Part shown: in pieces, positions 1-12,462 of the stretch
Numbering within the stretch: position 1 is the stretch's first letter
Layout of the letters: each line of letters starts with the position of its first letter
Assembly (NCBI RefSeq): GCF_000002425.4
Contig: NC_037274.1
Location: forward strand, 14,423,517 to 14,487,516
DNA length: 64,000 nt
Reading direction: 5' to 3'
Origin: Physcomitrium patens
Taxonomy: Eukaryota > Streptophyta > Bryopsida > Funariales > Funariaceae
Notes under the pieces: model-generated
Told to the model about the DNA's origin: nothing
Seen by the model: only the letters and a program-made list of their open reading frames with translations
Databases searched by the model: none
Position numbers and translations under genes: made by a program

Positions 1-680
1 TTATTTTCCAACCCTACATGGAACAAGCCTAGTAAGTATATACTGGTGGAGACACCTAATATGCATGATGGGAGTGCAAGAAGACCACTTCGTTGTTTCC
101 GTTGCAGACAGGTTGGTCATTATGCTAGTGAATGTTTCAATCCCAAAGTAAGTGATGATTATGCGATAGTGTGTAGGAATTGTAAGTAGACAAGGCATAC
201 TAATCAGCAATATAATGCTCCATCCAATTTCAATAAATGGGATCAATAGATCCAAAGCCAAAGAAAAATTGAGGAAATAAATCAAGGTCCTCAAGATTCT
301 TCGGTAAATTGGATAAAATGAGTCCGAGCCATTCATACCACGAGTCGGCAAAAGGAAAAAGAACCAATTTAATATTCGAGTGAGTTTGATGTGAAGGGCC
401 AATTTGACCTAATTACAGGAACATCCAATTCAGGTCCTGGTATGGGCCTCTTACCCTGTATGAGACCTGACTTGGTTGTGCAACTCAATGAGGTTTTGAA
501 TATGGAGGCTTCAGTTCCATTTCAAGCTGTTTCGTTCTCTATGCCGATTTGGAAAAAATATCCTTTCCATAGAAAGATCCTCTTAGAGACAAGAATTCTG
601 AGGAAGCGCCGTCGATTATTCCAATTCGGAGTCCAGGGCGGAAGAAAAAGGGACCACACGGAGTTAAAAAAGAGGAGAGG
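1..680 (+). pseudogene. Athila-like gag segment carried inside the GyF 5' LTR
   Basis: Read on the + strand it gives a CCHC knuckle (CFRCRQVGHYASEC, about 97-138), a second knuckle-like stretch and the gag-protease linker. These are the same sequences as in Ath-1 (12,360-13,070, minus) and Ath-2 (40,500-41,225, minus). The same piece recurs in the GyF 3' LTR at 18,439-19,027 and 20,283-20,427. It is therefore part of the LTR and not an independent insertion here. It is a broken fossil with no open frame across its length. Confidence 0.8.
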
Positions 681-1568
681 ATAAGAACAGGGGCATTTGA
701 AGATCAGGATTTTGGGGGTCGAAGAGCTAACTTCAAGCTCCTTGGAAAGATGTAGAATTGGGTTTCATAGGTTTTGGGAGGACTTTTGCAATCGTTGCTG
801 AAAGTCAGTGTTTGTATTGGTGAATTGGATTTTTTTTGCAATAAAGTTAAGGTTGATACTCTCGACTATTTTGTGAAATTGGAGAAACTTCTACAATTGA
901 AATTTAGAGGTATCTAGAGGGTTGGATATGCCAAGTGCATGCAAAAAGTTGTGTTAATCTAACGGAATAGATAGAGGATATTTGACCATTAATGTAAAGA
1001 GATATCGGAAGTTAGCAGATTATGATTATTTAGGGTTTTTGTAATATCTGGAGATCTACTAGCTATAATAAGGTGACTTTTGGCGTGGTAAGTCGAGGAC
1101 TTCTAGGCGGCGGTCAAGATACATCAGTGTGGATTAACGACATTTTCTTGCTACTTGTAAGTTAGATTGGATTGAAACTTCTTGAGCATTTAGAAGGCTT
1201 GCAAAGATACTAGTGGTAGAAGTTTACAACCATTGGACGGTCATATTGAGAATTATAGCTTGCCGAAGCTTACTGTCTAGGATTAGGGTTAAAAATAAAA
1301 ATAAAAATAAAATAAAAATAAAATAAAATAAAATAAAAAAATAAAACTAACAAATAATAAAAGACTTGTGCTTATAATATCATGAAGTTATTAAAATAGT
1401 ATTTCTAAGTATTTTGTAATGGAATTAAGCTTTTACATTGAAATCCAAAATAGTTGTATTTAGATGGTTGAAATCCACTAGCCTACTTGGATACTTGCAA
1501 AACATTATTTTATCTTCCATAGTGAGACGCCAGGTGCATCCTCAAGCAAAATAGCAAGTAATATGATA
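1..1568 (+). repeat. GyF 5' LTR (truncated by window edge)
   Basis: Positions 1-1,568 align collinearly with 18,551-21,325 of the 3' LTR, apart from the solo LTR inserted in the latter and a deletion in the gag-like part. The first ~680 bases are a gag-derived segment from an Athila-like element. The rest is LTR proper, with an (AAAAT)n-type tract near 1,293-1,345. The end is placed at GTAATATGATA, opposite GTAATACGACA of the 3' LTR. The primer-binding region should start just after it (AGTGGTGAACTTGACG from about 1,571), but I cannot assign a tRNA. Confidence 0.8.
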
Positions 1569-1598
1569 TAAGTGGTGAACTTGACGTGAACCCTTGAA

Positions 1599-2790
1599 GT
1601 GGAAGGTATTGGATTTTGTTTATATTCATTTTATTTTATGGAGAACGAGAACAAAAATTTTGAAGGATCTTTGGGAGGAGCTTCAAATGGAGCTTCTGAT
1701 GGAGTCCTTCTAAAGAACAGGGTATGTACATGGATCCATCCATTACTAGTATGTTTCAAGCCTTATCATTATCTATGCAGCAACAGCAAAGCAATGATCA
1801 CAAAAAAGCTTTAGCAAATAAAGCTTTATAAGCAGTGGTCAATAAAATTGACCAGTTTGATGGAAGGGATATTTCAAAGTATTTAAGATGTTGTATTCAA
1901 GAAATGAAATTAAATCGGGTTTCTGAGAAGAAGATGGTTGAATTATTTAGACTAGCCACAATACCGGAGATAAGAGAACATATTACCTCAATTATAGAGC
2001 ATTATGAAAATTCATGGGAGATTTTTTTGCATGCATTAAAAGACAAATATTTCTTGGAGGACACTGATCGTGTTACTAAGAAAGTATTTCTAGAATGGAT
2101 TGAGCAGTCTAATAAGAATTTACAAGCAACAGAGCTACTAAGAGAATTTGAGAGGCAGTATTCTCAATTATCAAAGATAGAAAAATTGACATTAAAGCCA
2201 AACAAGGTTGAATTATTTCTTCAAGCTGCTGATGGAGAATTATAAGGGAAATTGGAGTTGCTTCTTGAAGACAAAAAAGAAGATGAAGGATTGACAACAA
2301 AGTGGAAAAATGTTGAAAATGCAGTGGATTTTCTTACAAAAAGAGAAAGGAGGAAGGATAGGAGTAATATTCCAAAAGCAATTTAAGCACCTAAAATTCT
2401 AGTACATACAATACGACCAATAATCCCTACTGTTCAACCTTCAACATCTTTATGAAAGAAACAAGACATGGAGATAGAAGAAATTATACGTGAAATGCGA
2501 GATCTTCAAATCAAATTGACAAGATTTGAAGAAAATACTTCTACAAATAATTTGAAGAATATTTCAAAATAAGGGTATGTACAAAGATATATCTGGTGTG
2601 ATGACATTTCACATACTAGAAAGGATTGTAGTGAATTTAATAATATGGTGCAGCAAGGAGTTATTTACTAGAAAGATGGAAAGATAGCATTAAAGGATAC
2701 AAAGGATCTCCTTCAAACTAATTTTGGCAAAGGAAGTATGAGAGCATTGATTCAAGATTATTTAAAAGAACATGAAATAGCAACATGAGA
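1599..2790 (+). pseudogene. GyF gag region
   Basis: An acidic N-terminal part rich in Gly/Ser/Asn is followed by a capsid-like helical region (QFDGRDISKYLRCC..., 1,835-2,245). This holds the segment LREFERQYSQLS typical of retrotransposon gag proteins. A CX2CX4HX4C zinc knuckle (CIWCDDISHTRKDC) lies near 2,590-2,632. Broken, with several interruptions. Confidence 0.75.
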
Positions 2791-3146
2791 GAGTACAAGT
2801 TATGGGACTAGAGTAGATGATGACTTTGGTGGAAGTATGGAAACTAGTAAATTCTGGACTTCTGTCATTTCTATAATACAAAAGAGGAAAATACCTTGGA
2901 AAGCGTTATTGAAGACTGCAACTACAATACGAGGTGCAATAAATTGGGAAGATCTTTTTGAGTCTCTTTCAATTCATGCATATATTTCTAAGAGCCAACA
3001 TAAAGCTTTGATGGAAGAAAAGAGACGAGAAAATCTTGATGATATAAGAGAAAGAAATTCTTCTAAGAAGTAGACTTGAAGAAACAAGGCTCGTGAGGCA
3101 ATTTCACAAGAATTGCCTATAAAAGATTCTTCAGCATCATTGGAAG

Positions 3147-3177
<31 letters not shown>

Positions 3178-3540
3178 CAAAAGATAAGGATAAATCAATT
3201 GCTTATAAGCTACTTTTTGATATTGAAGCGACAATAAATTTAAAAGGGTTGTTGGAAAAAGGTATATTAAATGCTAAGATAGAATTCACATTGAAAGAGA
3301 TTTTAGAAATTGCAAAGAAGGAATTTCATGATGTTATCATTGACAGCATTAAGCAAAAGAGGCAATTAATGGGCGAAGCTTGAATGAGTCATGCTATTGA
3401 TGCAAGATTATATAAAGATGAAAAAGAGGTTGATAATGGTTATAAGCAATCAAGAAAATAAAAGAATAGATATAATGATTGAGTATGTTTTGAAAATTAT
3501 AGTGATAAGGAAATCAAAGCTTCAAGCCATTATACTCAAA
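2791..3540 (+). pseudogene. GyF gag-protease linker, with long A-run
   Basis: This is charged, Lys/Glu-rich coding-like sequence between gag and protease (for example 2,837-3,073). I recognise no domain in it. A pure A-run of about 29 bases lies at 3,147-3,175. Broken fossil. Confidence 0.5.
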
Positions 3541-3960
3541 AATATTGGGCAAGGGCAACTATTGAAGTATTGATGAAAGTAGGAGATATAGAAGAACCAA
3601 TTGTTGCTTTAGTTGACCATGGTTCTGAAATAAATCTTATATCTAAGGATCTTTATAAGAAGCAAAAATAGCTAATTGATATGGTACATGGATGGGTAAT
3701 ACGAGCAGCTAATAACACATAAGGCGAATTATATAGAGCTTGTTTAAATGTCAAAATTTGGATTAGAGATGTTGCAACAGAACAACATTTCTTTGTTCAA
3801 GATATAAAGTCTTATCCATTCATTTTAGGATAACCTTATATTACGGCAATACGGATGGAAACAAAAGTACTTGACAATGGTTTTGCTTATATAAGGGTAT
3901 GTATTGAAGATGGAAGGAAAGTTGTATAATTTTTGATAATACCTCTTAATCATGAATGGA
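3540..3960 (+). pseudogene. GyF aspartic protease region
   Basis: The motif ALVDHGSEINLIS (near 3,605-3,645) has the Asp-x-Gly-Ser flap-and-core pattern of retropepsins. It is followed about 60 residues later by a hydrophobic stretch of the kind that precedes the protease C-terminus. It sits between gag and RT as in other Ty3/gypsy elements. Broken. Confidence 0.65.
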
Positions 3961-4132
3961 ATCAAGATAGCTTGAAGGAGAAACCATTGCCAAGGATTGT
4001 TGAAGGATTTAAGGATTTTGGAGAAGTACCACTATAAAGCGGGATTATAGAAGTACAAAAGATGAGATACTCTCGCAAGATGAAGGTGCCTTTGATGCAA
4101 GTTTTATTGGTATTTTTGAGAATAGAAATATT

Positions 4133-4917
4133 TTGTATAAAAAAATTTATGATTTTAAAAGAAAAGAAAGGAAAAGATTATATAATATTAAAAAGGAATT
4201 ACGCAAGTTAGGGACATTAGAAGATGATGAGAAGATTTTAGGTATTTATGAAGAAAATGGATTGGAGGTTTTTTTAGAATTAATTACATCTATTGGATTA
4301 GAGGATAATGATAAGATTGTGGAAATTCATTCAAGAGAGGTTTATTCTATACTTGAATCTTTTCAAGTATCAGAAGTTATTTTAAAGATAAAATATAAAA
4401 TAGTAGATAAAAAAATAAAATATGTTGTCAGACCTTTACCAAAAGATTCTAAGGAATAAATGGAAGAAGCATCAAAAGAAGAGAATTTAAGAGATCCAAA
4501 GAAGATTGGATATGAATTTACAAAGGAGACTTTTGAAGAATTGAAGATTGGATGTGATGGTTTCTTATTTCTTATAGAAATTGAATATTTTAAAAAAATG
4601 CTTGCAAAACGAGGTAAATTATTTGCCTTTAGATCTCATAAAATAGGATGTGTAGATCCTAATGTTGTTGCTCCTATGGTTATCTTTACAGTACCTCATG
4701 TGCCTTGGAACTTAAGGCCAATTTTCGTGCCGAAGGCACATTTACATAAATTAGTAGAATTACTGAAAGAAAAGATGCAAATGAAAGTTTTACAGCCTTC
4801 TTTTGCTCCATATTCTAGTCATTGGTTTACAGTGCCTAAGAAAAATGGATCGTTACGTTTTATTCAAGATATGCAGCCAATGAATGCAGTAACTATAAGA
4901 AATGTAGATATAGGATC
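4133..4917 (+). pseudogene. GyF RT region, upstream part (up to the Ath-1 insertion)
   Basis: The connection region is followed by the RT fingers: WNLRPIFVPKAHLHKL, then FTVPKKNGSLRFIQDMQPMN near 4,800-4,890. It stops exactly at the Ath-1 left LTR. The five bases before the insertion (GGATC, 4,913-4,917) are matched at 15,779-15,783 (GGACC), the expected target duplication with one difference. Broken fossil. Confidence 0.85.
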
Positions 4918-5684
4918 TGTAATTTTCATTTTATTTATTCTCCAAAATTTTTTCAGAATAAACCTATGTAGGAGAATTCAAACACATGGAAAGACTAAGT
5001 GCATGAGCTTTACTAGTTAGGATCACACAATTAACTGTATTCCAAACCACTAAAATACCAAGAAATATGGCAATGCTTCTTTCCAAGAATAATACTCCTT
5101 CATCAATTGATAACAATAGTGTGCAACCTTGCACTCTTAAAAGATTGCTCAAAACTCATAAATTCCATCCAACACTAAGAATAACAGACTTCACTCCAAC
5201 CAATCTAGATTTATAAATTTTTTGTAATCACAGACTTGCTTTGTCCAAAATACACACAACTCTCAATAAACAACAATCATAATCTTCCATCCATAATCAA
5301 TCTTCCAATAACTTCTCATATAATTCAATCACATAATACTCCAATTACATAATCAATAACTCATAAATCAATCTTTGATTTATTCTACAGACTCACTTCT
5401 TAGTATTCAAAAACTATCCATTATTCTTCAACAATAAAGAAAACAAAAAAAACAAAGAGGTAGCACCAAGCTTAACCTCGGCTCAAGACTATCACAGTTT
5501 GGCACCCCGAAAAACTTCTACAACTCCTATATAATTACTACTGATTTTCAGATTCTAACCGTAATCCTATAATAACCGCTTTTAATAATTGAATCAATCA
5601 TCCATCCTCCTAAACTGACTATTCTATGGACTATTAGTTTATTTTATCAATATCTTACAAAAACAAACTAATATCTATTCTATA
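4918..5684 (-). repeat. Ath-1 3' LTR
   Basis: This is 767 bases and matches 15,011-15,778 nearly base for base. On the minus strand it is preceded by a purine-rich tract (AGAAGTGGGAC, about 5,685-5,700), the expected polypurine tract. Confidence 0.92.
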
Positions 5685-7446
5685 TAGTCCCACTTCTATC
5701 TGTGTAGCATCCTCGCAAACACAGAATTGATTCCTATCTAAAAACTACTTAACAAAACTTCACAAAATTACTAATTCCTGTGGCCTTTCCAATTAATCAT
5801 TTGCTATATTATCGAATATAGGTTCTATTGATTTTGGTTCTAAATTCAAATTTTTCTCCTCTTCTAATCCGTCTATCGGCTCCTTTCTCAATTCATTTTA
5901 TAGATCTTCATTATACTCACCCAATTCACGGACTTAAGCCTCCAGTTTCAAGATCTGGACATCCCGAAGTTCCAATTGATGCTACTGCTGACTCATCCAT
6001 TCTAAAATATCTTTAATTGACACTTGTGACTAGCTTCTCATTGTTAACTCTTCTGTCAATTTCACCACCTTAGCTTGTAAAACTTCAATTTTGGACCTCA
6101 ACTTCTCCGTTTCGTATCTGAATTGGTCACTCAATGCCTCTTTCGCTTTCGTCAATAACTCTGCCTTGTCTCTTTCTGCTTGCAACTAGCATTTGAGTTT
6201 TTCCCGTTCCAAATCTCATGTCTTGCGATTCTGGATTAATTTGTCCTATTGTCTTTCCACAATCCGTAAGATGTGTTCTTTTTCTTTCGTCTAAGACTCA
6301 TATTGGTGAACCCATTTCCGCTCCAATACTAACTTGGATTCTCTAATTTCATTTATCGTCCATTCTTGTTCTTCAATTCTTTGGTTTTGCTCTGATATCA
6401 CATTCTTATTGTCCTCTAAATCTTGTTTGTTATTGCCCTGTACATCCAATGCTCGCACCATACAATGTATTTGTGAAATGTGCTTCAATAAAGCATTCTT
6501 AAGAGGTATTCCTTCGGACAATCGACCTTATAGAAATGCCAACTCATTAATATCCATCAAAATTGGGGTTTCATTCTCCTCCTCCACCGCTAAACAAATT
6601 AGAACCCGTTCTGATTCAATAATTGGAACGATCCCTTGTGCCACTGTACGACTTGACTTCCCATTTTCATATATTACATCCGTTGTATTGACATTCTATG
6701 CCAACGAATTTCGTTCTCTCTGCAGAGGCACTAGCATTGGTACAGGAATTTTCTCTACTAGCGGTGTTTGACACAATGTGTGCGCGATCACAACATACAC
6801 ATAATTGGAACAAAGCAAATAAGTAAATTTTTCCAATTTCCACTTAGCTCCTATCTCTATATGAATACGAGTAGCTACATACAGTGTCCAAGTGAACACC
6901 ATTCCTTCCAGTGTCACTACCGTTGCATACAATAATCGTTTAGACATATATGTGAGGTGCCAATACAATCCTAACTGCCTCACCACAAAACGGAACCATT
7001 CCACGAGTTTTGGTGAAATTACCTCAGTAGTGCATCAACCTTGGCTCCTCTCAAAGGCCGACATATCTCCCTTGAAATATCTTCCTAGACTGAAGTCGCT
7101 TGAGTCATCAACTCCTATCACAATTTCTCGAATGGAAAGATATAATACCTTTTCTAAGATTGTTCCATCAATCTCGATAATTCACCCTTGTACCACACTC
7201 GATCCATCCTCCAGGTTGTAGTTTGCAATATATTCCTCCATTAATGATATATTAATTGATGTTAAGCGATCTGACAGGTGGAAAAACTGAAAAAACTATA
7301 CATTCTGAAAGTCTTTTATTCTTTTTGACGTCCAACAGATATCCAACTTCATCGGTTCCATATTGGTAATGATTATCACAGAAGGTGGTTTTGATGCACA
7401 TCTAGCTCTCACGTTTCGGGCATTGTCCTCTTTGTCTATAGCTCGC
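5685..7446 (-). pseudogene. Ath-1 extra 3' reading-frame region (first part)
   Basis: Downstream of integrase the minus strand holds a Trp/Tyr-rich helical stretch (MEWFRFVVRQLGLYWH... at 6,696-7,004). It is followed by a Glu/Gln/Lys-rich coiled-coil-like region (6,291-6,521). Ath-2 has the same region at about 33,500-35,068 (MEWLRFVLRHLGLYRH...), so it is a family feature and not chance. Its layout resembles the additional 3' ORF of Athila/Tat elements, possibly of the putative plant transposon protein type (inference). Frames on the opposite strand here are antisense shadows. Broken. Confidence 0.65.
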
Positions 7447-8709
7447 TGTCATACTATAAATACTTACAGTATGTAAAAATTAGTTAAAACATATTATATG
7501 TTGATAAATATAGATGTGTGTTAGAGTGGCTAGTAGATTAAATTAAAAAGAGTTGGTATAAGAAACTTTACTTTGTTTCTTTATTTCTTTTGATTTTGAC
7601 ATTAATTTTATATATATATATATATATAGGACCTAAATGTTTAGTATGAAGCCTTGGGAGAAGGTAGAAGCCTAAAGATGAAGATTTCAACTAATAGAAG
7701 GTTAATTGGGAGGGGTGAAACCAAGGCATGGTTGGATGAAGGTAGAAACAAGGATCTTCATCCCCATTGGTCGAAATCCATGCCCAATGGGCTTTTAGGA
7801 GGCTGCCCGCGACCTTGATAAGGGTTTTGGCGACTTCAAAGAGGCCATTAGGAAATCGGAGGCAAGAGTTGTAAAGTTTAGGGTTTTGGCTACAATTTGT
7901 GTGCAAATTTTATAGGGTTTGGAGTTAAGGTGAATAAGTTATAGCCGTTTGAAGTTAAGGTATCAATTTGAGACCTACTGTTACTCTTTTGAGTTTAAGA
8001 GGAGTTTTACGGAAGCTTTTGGAGATCGGAAGGTGCGGCTGAAAGGGCAACTTCAAGACATACATCTTTTGCGAAGGAAATTTTGCATTTGGAGTTTATA
8101 TGAAGGAGTCATAGGGAGTTAAAGACAACGCATTCAAATCAAAGGAGTAAGTGAGTGGTTTTGTTCAAAGTAGTGTTAGGAGCCATAACTTGAGTTTTCG
8201 AACGAAATTTTGACTCAAACTTTGGGAGAATGTAAAAATTTGTGTTAAGAAGCTATCTATATAAGTTTCGTAGCATTTGGACTTATGGTTTGTGAGATAT
8301 GAAGAAAATTGCGCGCGGATATATAAAGATTAGGGTTTGAAGCGACTGTTAGGGTTTTGAAGATATCTCAAGATCCGCGACGAATTTGCGGTTGAAATTT
8401 GTTGTACAAGTCAATAACAAAATATTAGTACTTCATGTAAATTTCGATCTTGTTTGGACGGTTGGATCAAGAGTTATGAGGTGTTGAGGTTCGGGAGAAT
8501 CTCCATACAAGGATATACAAGGTTTTAGAGTACTTCTACCATATTTTGGGTGTTGTTGGTTATTTAAGATTTAAGTATTTGGTGTAATTGTCCCAAAAGG
8601 AGAATTTATATATATAAAATTAGGATTTCTTTATTTTAAGCTTGATTGAGCAATTAGTGACACCCAGAAGCCCAGCGCTTTCTTGAGGCAAAACCTCTCT
8701 ATCCCGACA
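7447..8709 (+). repeat. Solo LTR of the TGTC...GACA family, in Ath-1
   Basis: This 1,263-base insert starts TGTCATACTATAAATAC and ends CTCTATCCCGACA. It is flanked by the direct repeat TCGC (7,443-7,446 and 8,710-8,713). The uninterrupted counterpart is seen in Ath-2 near 35,105 (ATAGCTCTCTTTGCAC). It has no coding region. It is the same family, in opposite orientation, as 19,028-20,282 and resembles 47,439-48,687. It contains a (TA)n tract at 7,609-7,628. Most likely a solo LTR left by LTR-LTR recombination of a GyF-related element. Confidence 0.82.
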
Positions 8710-8713
8710 TCGC

Positions 8714-9060
8714 TTTGCACTTTCAATTGCCATCATGCTCCCTCTCTCAAACTCTTAACTGGAATTACTACGCTCGAAAACATAAGAAACACAAGAAATA
8801 GCAATCTCAGAAAACAACCAAGAACAACAACATACAATGACCTCTAACTGGTGTTCCACTTCTATTCTCTTACTACCGTTGATCATGACAACATGTTACC
8901 CATATTATCCATTTTTCACCTCCGTCCCATCTGACACATTAATAATTACTAACTATCTTTTCAGCCGCCTCTACACCCTAATGCAGTTATACCATACTTA
9001 GGTCTATCTTGTGTCCATTCGAAGTCACCCCTCCAAATAAATAAAAACCTGTCCCGGATT
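8714..9060 (-). other. Ath-1 internal sequence between solo LTR and integrase
   Basis: This non-coding-looking sequence corresponds to Ath-2 35,100-35,450. It separates the integrase C-terminus from the extra 3' region. No motif recognised. Confidence 0.6.
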
Positions 9061-9800
9061 TTATGTATTATATAATCGTAATCGATTCTCGTTAATGCAG
9101 GTACTAGAGCGATGGCCCCATGAAATCCTCCAATTGAATAGACTCATTGAAAAAACCTTCAATCACCCAATACGGCCCATGCCAGAAAACTTAAAATTTT
9201 TCCGAAAAATGATTTAATCGGCTATCATATAGTTGGTTTTTTGATGCTTAATCTCATATGTGTTCGTCAAGGCAGCTATGATAGCATTTAGGAAATGGGT
9301 GTCACGATCACTAACTGATTCCTTCGCATATCCAAATCGAGTTATAATATTCTCATACAGAAAAGTAGCCATCGTACTGGTATTATTATGGCAGGTAGCA
9401 ATAGCCTCTGCCCATTTTGTTATATAGTCCATGGCGACTAAAATATATTGCTTCTAGCCAGATTTTGATGCTAGTGCGATGGGACCGATAAAATTAATAC
9501 CCCATTTTTCAAGCGGTGCTTCTGCCAAGATTGGAACTAACAACATGGCAGAAGTATCCGTGGGTCGACCAATTCGTTGACAGGGATCACAATGACAAAC
9601 AAATTGGTGCGCATCAGTAAACATTGTAGGCCACCAATATCTGGCCATTAAAGCCTTGCGAGCAGTATTATCTCCTCCAAAATGACCACCACAACTATCC
9701 AAATGGTAACCTTTGAGGATCAATTGTACTTCACTTGGAAAGATAAAGCGGCATAAAATGCCATCTTTGCCTTGTTTATACAAAACATCGTGAATCATTG
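9061..9800 (-). pseudogene. Ath-1 integrase region
   Basis: Minus-strand sequence at 9,454-9,798 gives the HHCC-type zinc-binding part (HFGGDNTARKALMARYWW, then CHCDPCQRIG). At 9,214-9,432 it gives the catalytic core (MDYITKWAEA... RFGYAKESVSDRDTHF). Both are standard Ty3/gypsy integrase segments. Broken fossil. Confidence 0.85.
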
Positions 9801-10020
9801 TGTACGGGACACTCTTCAGAATAAGTCACTGCTTAAGCTTCTTGGTGAAAGTTGACAAAAAGATGTGGAAGGTCAGAAATTGAATGATTTCACTATACTC
9901 GAGAGAAATCACATCCACCACAAATAATTTGGTGTCGAAAAGAGCATCCGGGATAGGCTCGTTGCTGAGAATATTAGACTACTAGGATAAATGATCAACA
10001 TTGGCATATTTCTTCCCGGG

Positions 10021-10584
10021 TCATACGACAATCATAAAATTGAACTCTTGTAAGAGTAAGACCCATCGAGCAATACATCCACTCAATTGAGGCTTATTAA
10101 ACATGTATTTGAGGGCATCATGATCCACATAAAAAATAAATGGATACCCAAGAAAATAGTACCAAAATTTTTGAATTGAGTATATCATATCCAACGCTTC
10201 TTGATCAATAGTAGTGTAATTACGTTCGATAGCCACCAATTGCTGACTGACATAATAGATAGGATGATCCAGACCCTTGTCATCCTTCTGACTTAATACC
10301 AATCCAATAGCTACATTGGATGCATCAACGTATACATGAAAGGGCTCCGTCCAATGAGGAGCCACCAATATTGGTACAGAGACCAATTTTGACTTCAACG
10401 CTTTAAAGGCCATAGTACATTCCATGGTCCAGATGGGATTAGTCCCATCTGATGGAGGTTTCTTCAGTAAATTCGTTAAAGCTTGACAAATAACTACGAA
10501 CAAAAAAATGAATCTTTGATAATAATTAACATGGCCCACAAATCCACGAACACCGGAGACCGTCTCTAGTCTAGACAAGTTCAT
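10021..10584 (-). pseudogene. Ath-1 RNase H region
   Basis: The minus-strand frame reads FVGHVNYYQRFI (RT thumb), then PFHVYVDASNVAIGLVLSQK, ERNYTTIDQEALDMIYSIQK and YVDHDALKYM. These are the standard RT-RNase H blocks of Ty3/gypsy elements. Broken element. Confidence 0.9.
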
Positions 10585-11350
10585 TATATGCTATCCTTTA
10601 TCAAGATCCGTAGCAATACCACAGCTGGAGATGATATGTTTCAATAATTTACTGGACGGAATACCAAATTGACACTTCTCCGAGTTCAACGATATTCCAA
10701 ATTTAATGCACCGAGCCAAATATTTGCCCAGACAATTAAAATGATCTTATTTTGTACTGAATGGACAAAAGTCATCTAAAAAGATCTCCATAAACATCCG
10801 GAGATAGTCTTAGAAGGCCTGAAATGTGGCTCTCTAAAACATGGCTAGGATGTTACATAACCCAAAAGGTATCACGCGATAAGCAAATGTGTCCCAATCC
10901 GTAATAAAGGTCATCTTAAGCTAATCTTCCATTGCAATTTGAACTTGATTATATCTGAAAAATCCATCGAGGAATGAATAACATTCGTAATCGACTACAA
11001 TGTCCAATATACTATCTGTGAAAGACAATGGAAAGTAATCCTTCTTGGTGGCCACATTAAGTTTTCAGAAATTCTAACAAATGTGGATTTTTTCATTCTT
11101 TTTTGGTACCATGATGATTGGAGAAACCCACTCGCTATTCGATATCGGGTAAATAAAACCAACTACAAGAAGCTTGTCCAATTCCTCCTTCACCATGAGG
11201 GAATATTTAGGATTAAGGCGATGTCACCTTTGCAGTACCAGTTTAGCATTCTCTTCTAAAATGATACGACGCTCATAGACGTCAACGGAAATACCCTTTA
11301 AATTAGCATAAGTCCAAGCAAAAGCAGACTTATGATGCTAGAAAAATTTT
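10585..11350 (-). pseudogene. Ath-1 reverse transcriptase region
   Basis: On the minus strand the fingers (SPIIMVPKK-type, near 11,100) and the palm motif with adjacent aspartates (FLDDF-type, near 10,770) can be read. The matching region in Ath-2 is 37,489-38,590. Broken. Confidence 0.8.
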
Positions 11351-12462
11351 GTCTAATAAGTCAACTCCTGGTCCTTAATACCTTCGTAGACCTTAATTAT
11401 CCATGGCTCTACTGTGATCATCAAGTTAATAGTTTGACATAAAGGTGCAACGGTGATGTTTTGTTTCAACTCCCGCACTGATTGAAAATCAGTCGATAAG
11501 TCTGACATGTGCAAAGTACTGAATCTTATGTCCACGACACTAATATGGTGCACATCATACTTGGTCATTCAATCAATACTAATATAATCAGAGCTTTCCA
11601 AATCCGTCGGATATATTAAGTACTCCCCCAGACCTCCACATTGGTACACCACTCTAAGGTGTTGCGCTACGTCCGTAATCAGTATGACTACATTATCATC
11701 AGAGCTAAGCTCATCGTCCGACATCAATTCAGATGTTGGCAATTGAAACTCCCCGTGATAGTGTACTGGGTACATTTGTAATACCATTTTATCGCTGCCC
11801 TTGTCAATTATCAAAGTACCTCGACTCCAATTGTTCTTGGCCTTTGCTTGATAAAGCTAGGATCGTCCCAATAAAATTAGATATAATAAAGTCAAACGTT
11901 GTAGCCAAAAGATGATATAATCAATTGCATATGTAATACCAGCAATTATAGTTTGAACACTCCGTAAAATATCCATTGATTTAACCCGACTATGATCTGC
12001 CATTCGTAATACCAATGTTATAGATACTAAGTGTTCTAAATCTAAAGCATCTATTGTATCAGCATTCATTAAATTGACACTGGAACCACCATCCATCTGA
12101 ACACTAGAGATCATGACACCGTCAATTGAAACATCGATGGTTGGTGCACCTGGGTCAAGATTCAAATTGACTTCACAAACTTCCTTATTAAGTTGCCTAT
12201 GCCATGTTAACGATGAATTTAATGTAGAATGGCACTCTAATGCGACCGCTAGAAGTTGCTTCATAGAAATAGAAGGCCAAATAGCATCCAGATCCTTCAA
12301 TATGTCATAGGATTTCATATTTAGGATAATGCCCAATATCCTCTTTCTTTTCATTGGTTGAAATTTAACTCCTTGAGGTAAGATATTCTTCCGCCTTGGA
12401 CTCGAAATTGGAACAGCAGACAGATTTTTCTTGGAATTCATGCCTCTAAGAGGAACTTTCAA
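11351..12462 (-). pseudogene. Ath-1 protease and protease-RT linker
   Basis: Minus-strand sequence around 12,060-12,130 gives VQMDGGSSVNLMNADT, an Asp-Gly-Gly-Ser retropepsin-type motif. Hydrophobic strands and the linker toward RT (11,353-11,814) follow. Ath-2 has the same at 38,638-39,016. Broken. Confidence 0.75.

Noticed and set aside
1-402. 133-codon minus-strand open frame at the left edge, with similar frames at 18,658-18,894 and, on the plus strand, 12,628-12,987 and 40,829-41,095.
   Set aside because: All are antisense to the same Athila gag zinc-knuckle region, whose sense strand shows the CCHC motifs.
3147-3175. A-run as a possible retroposition poly-A tail.
   Set aside because: It lies inside GyF internal sequence, with coding-like text of the same element on both sides and no target duplication.
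5828-7221. Plus-strand open frames (5,828-6,016; 6,334-6,771; 6,892-7,221).
   Set aside because: They are antisense to the extra 3' region of Ath-1. The same pattern recurs antisense to Ath-2 at 33,493-34,748.
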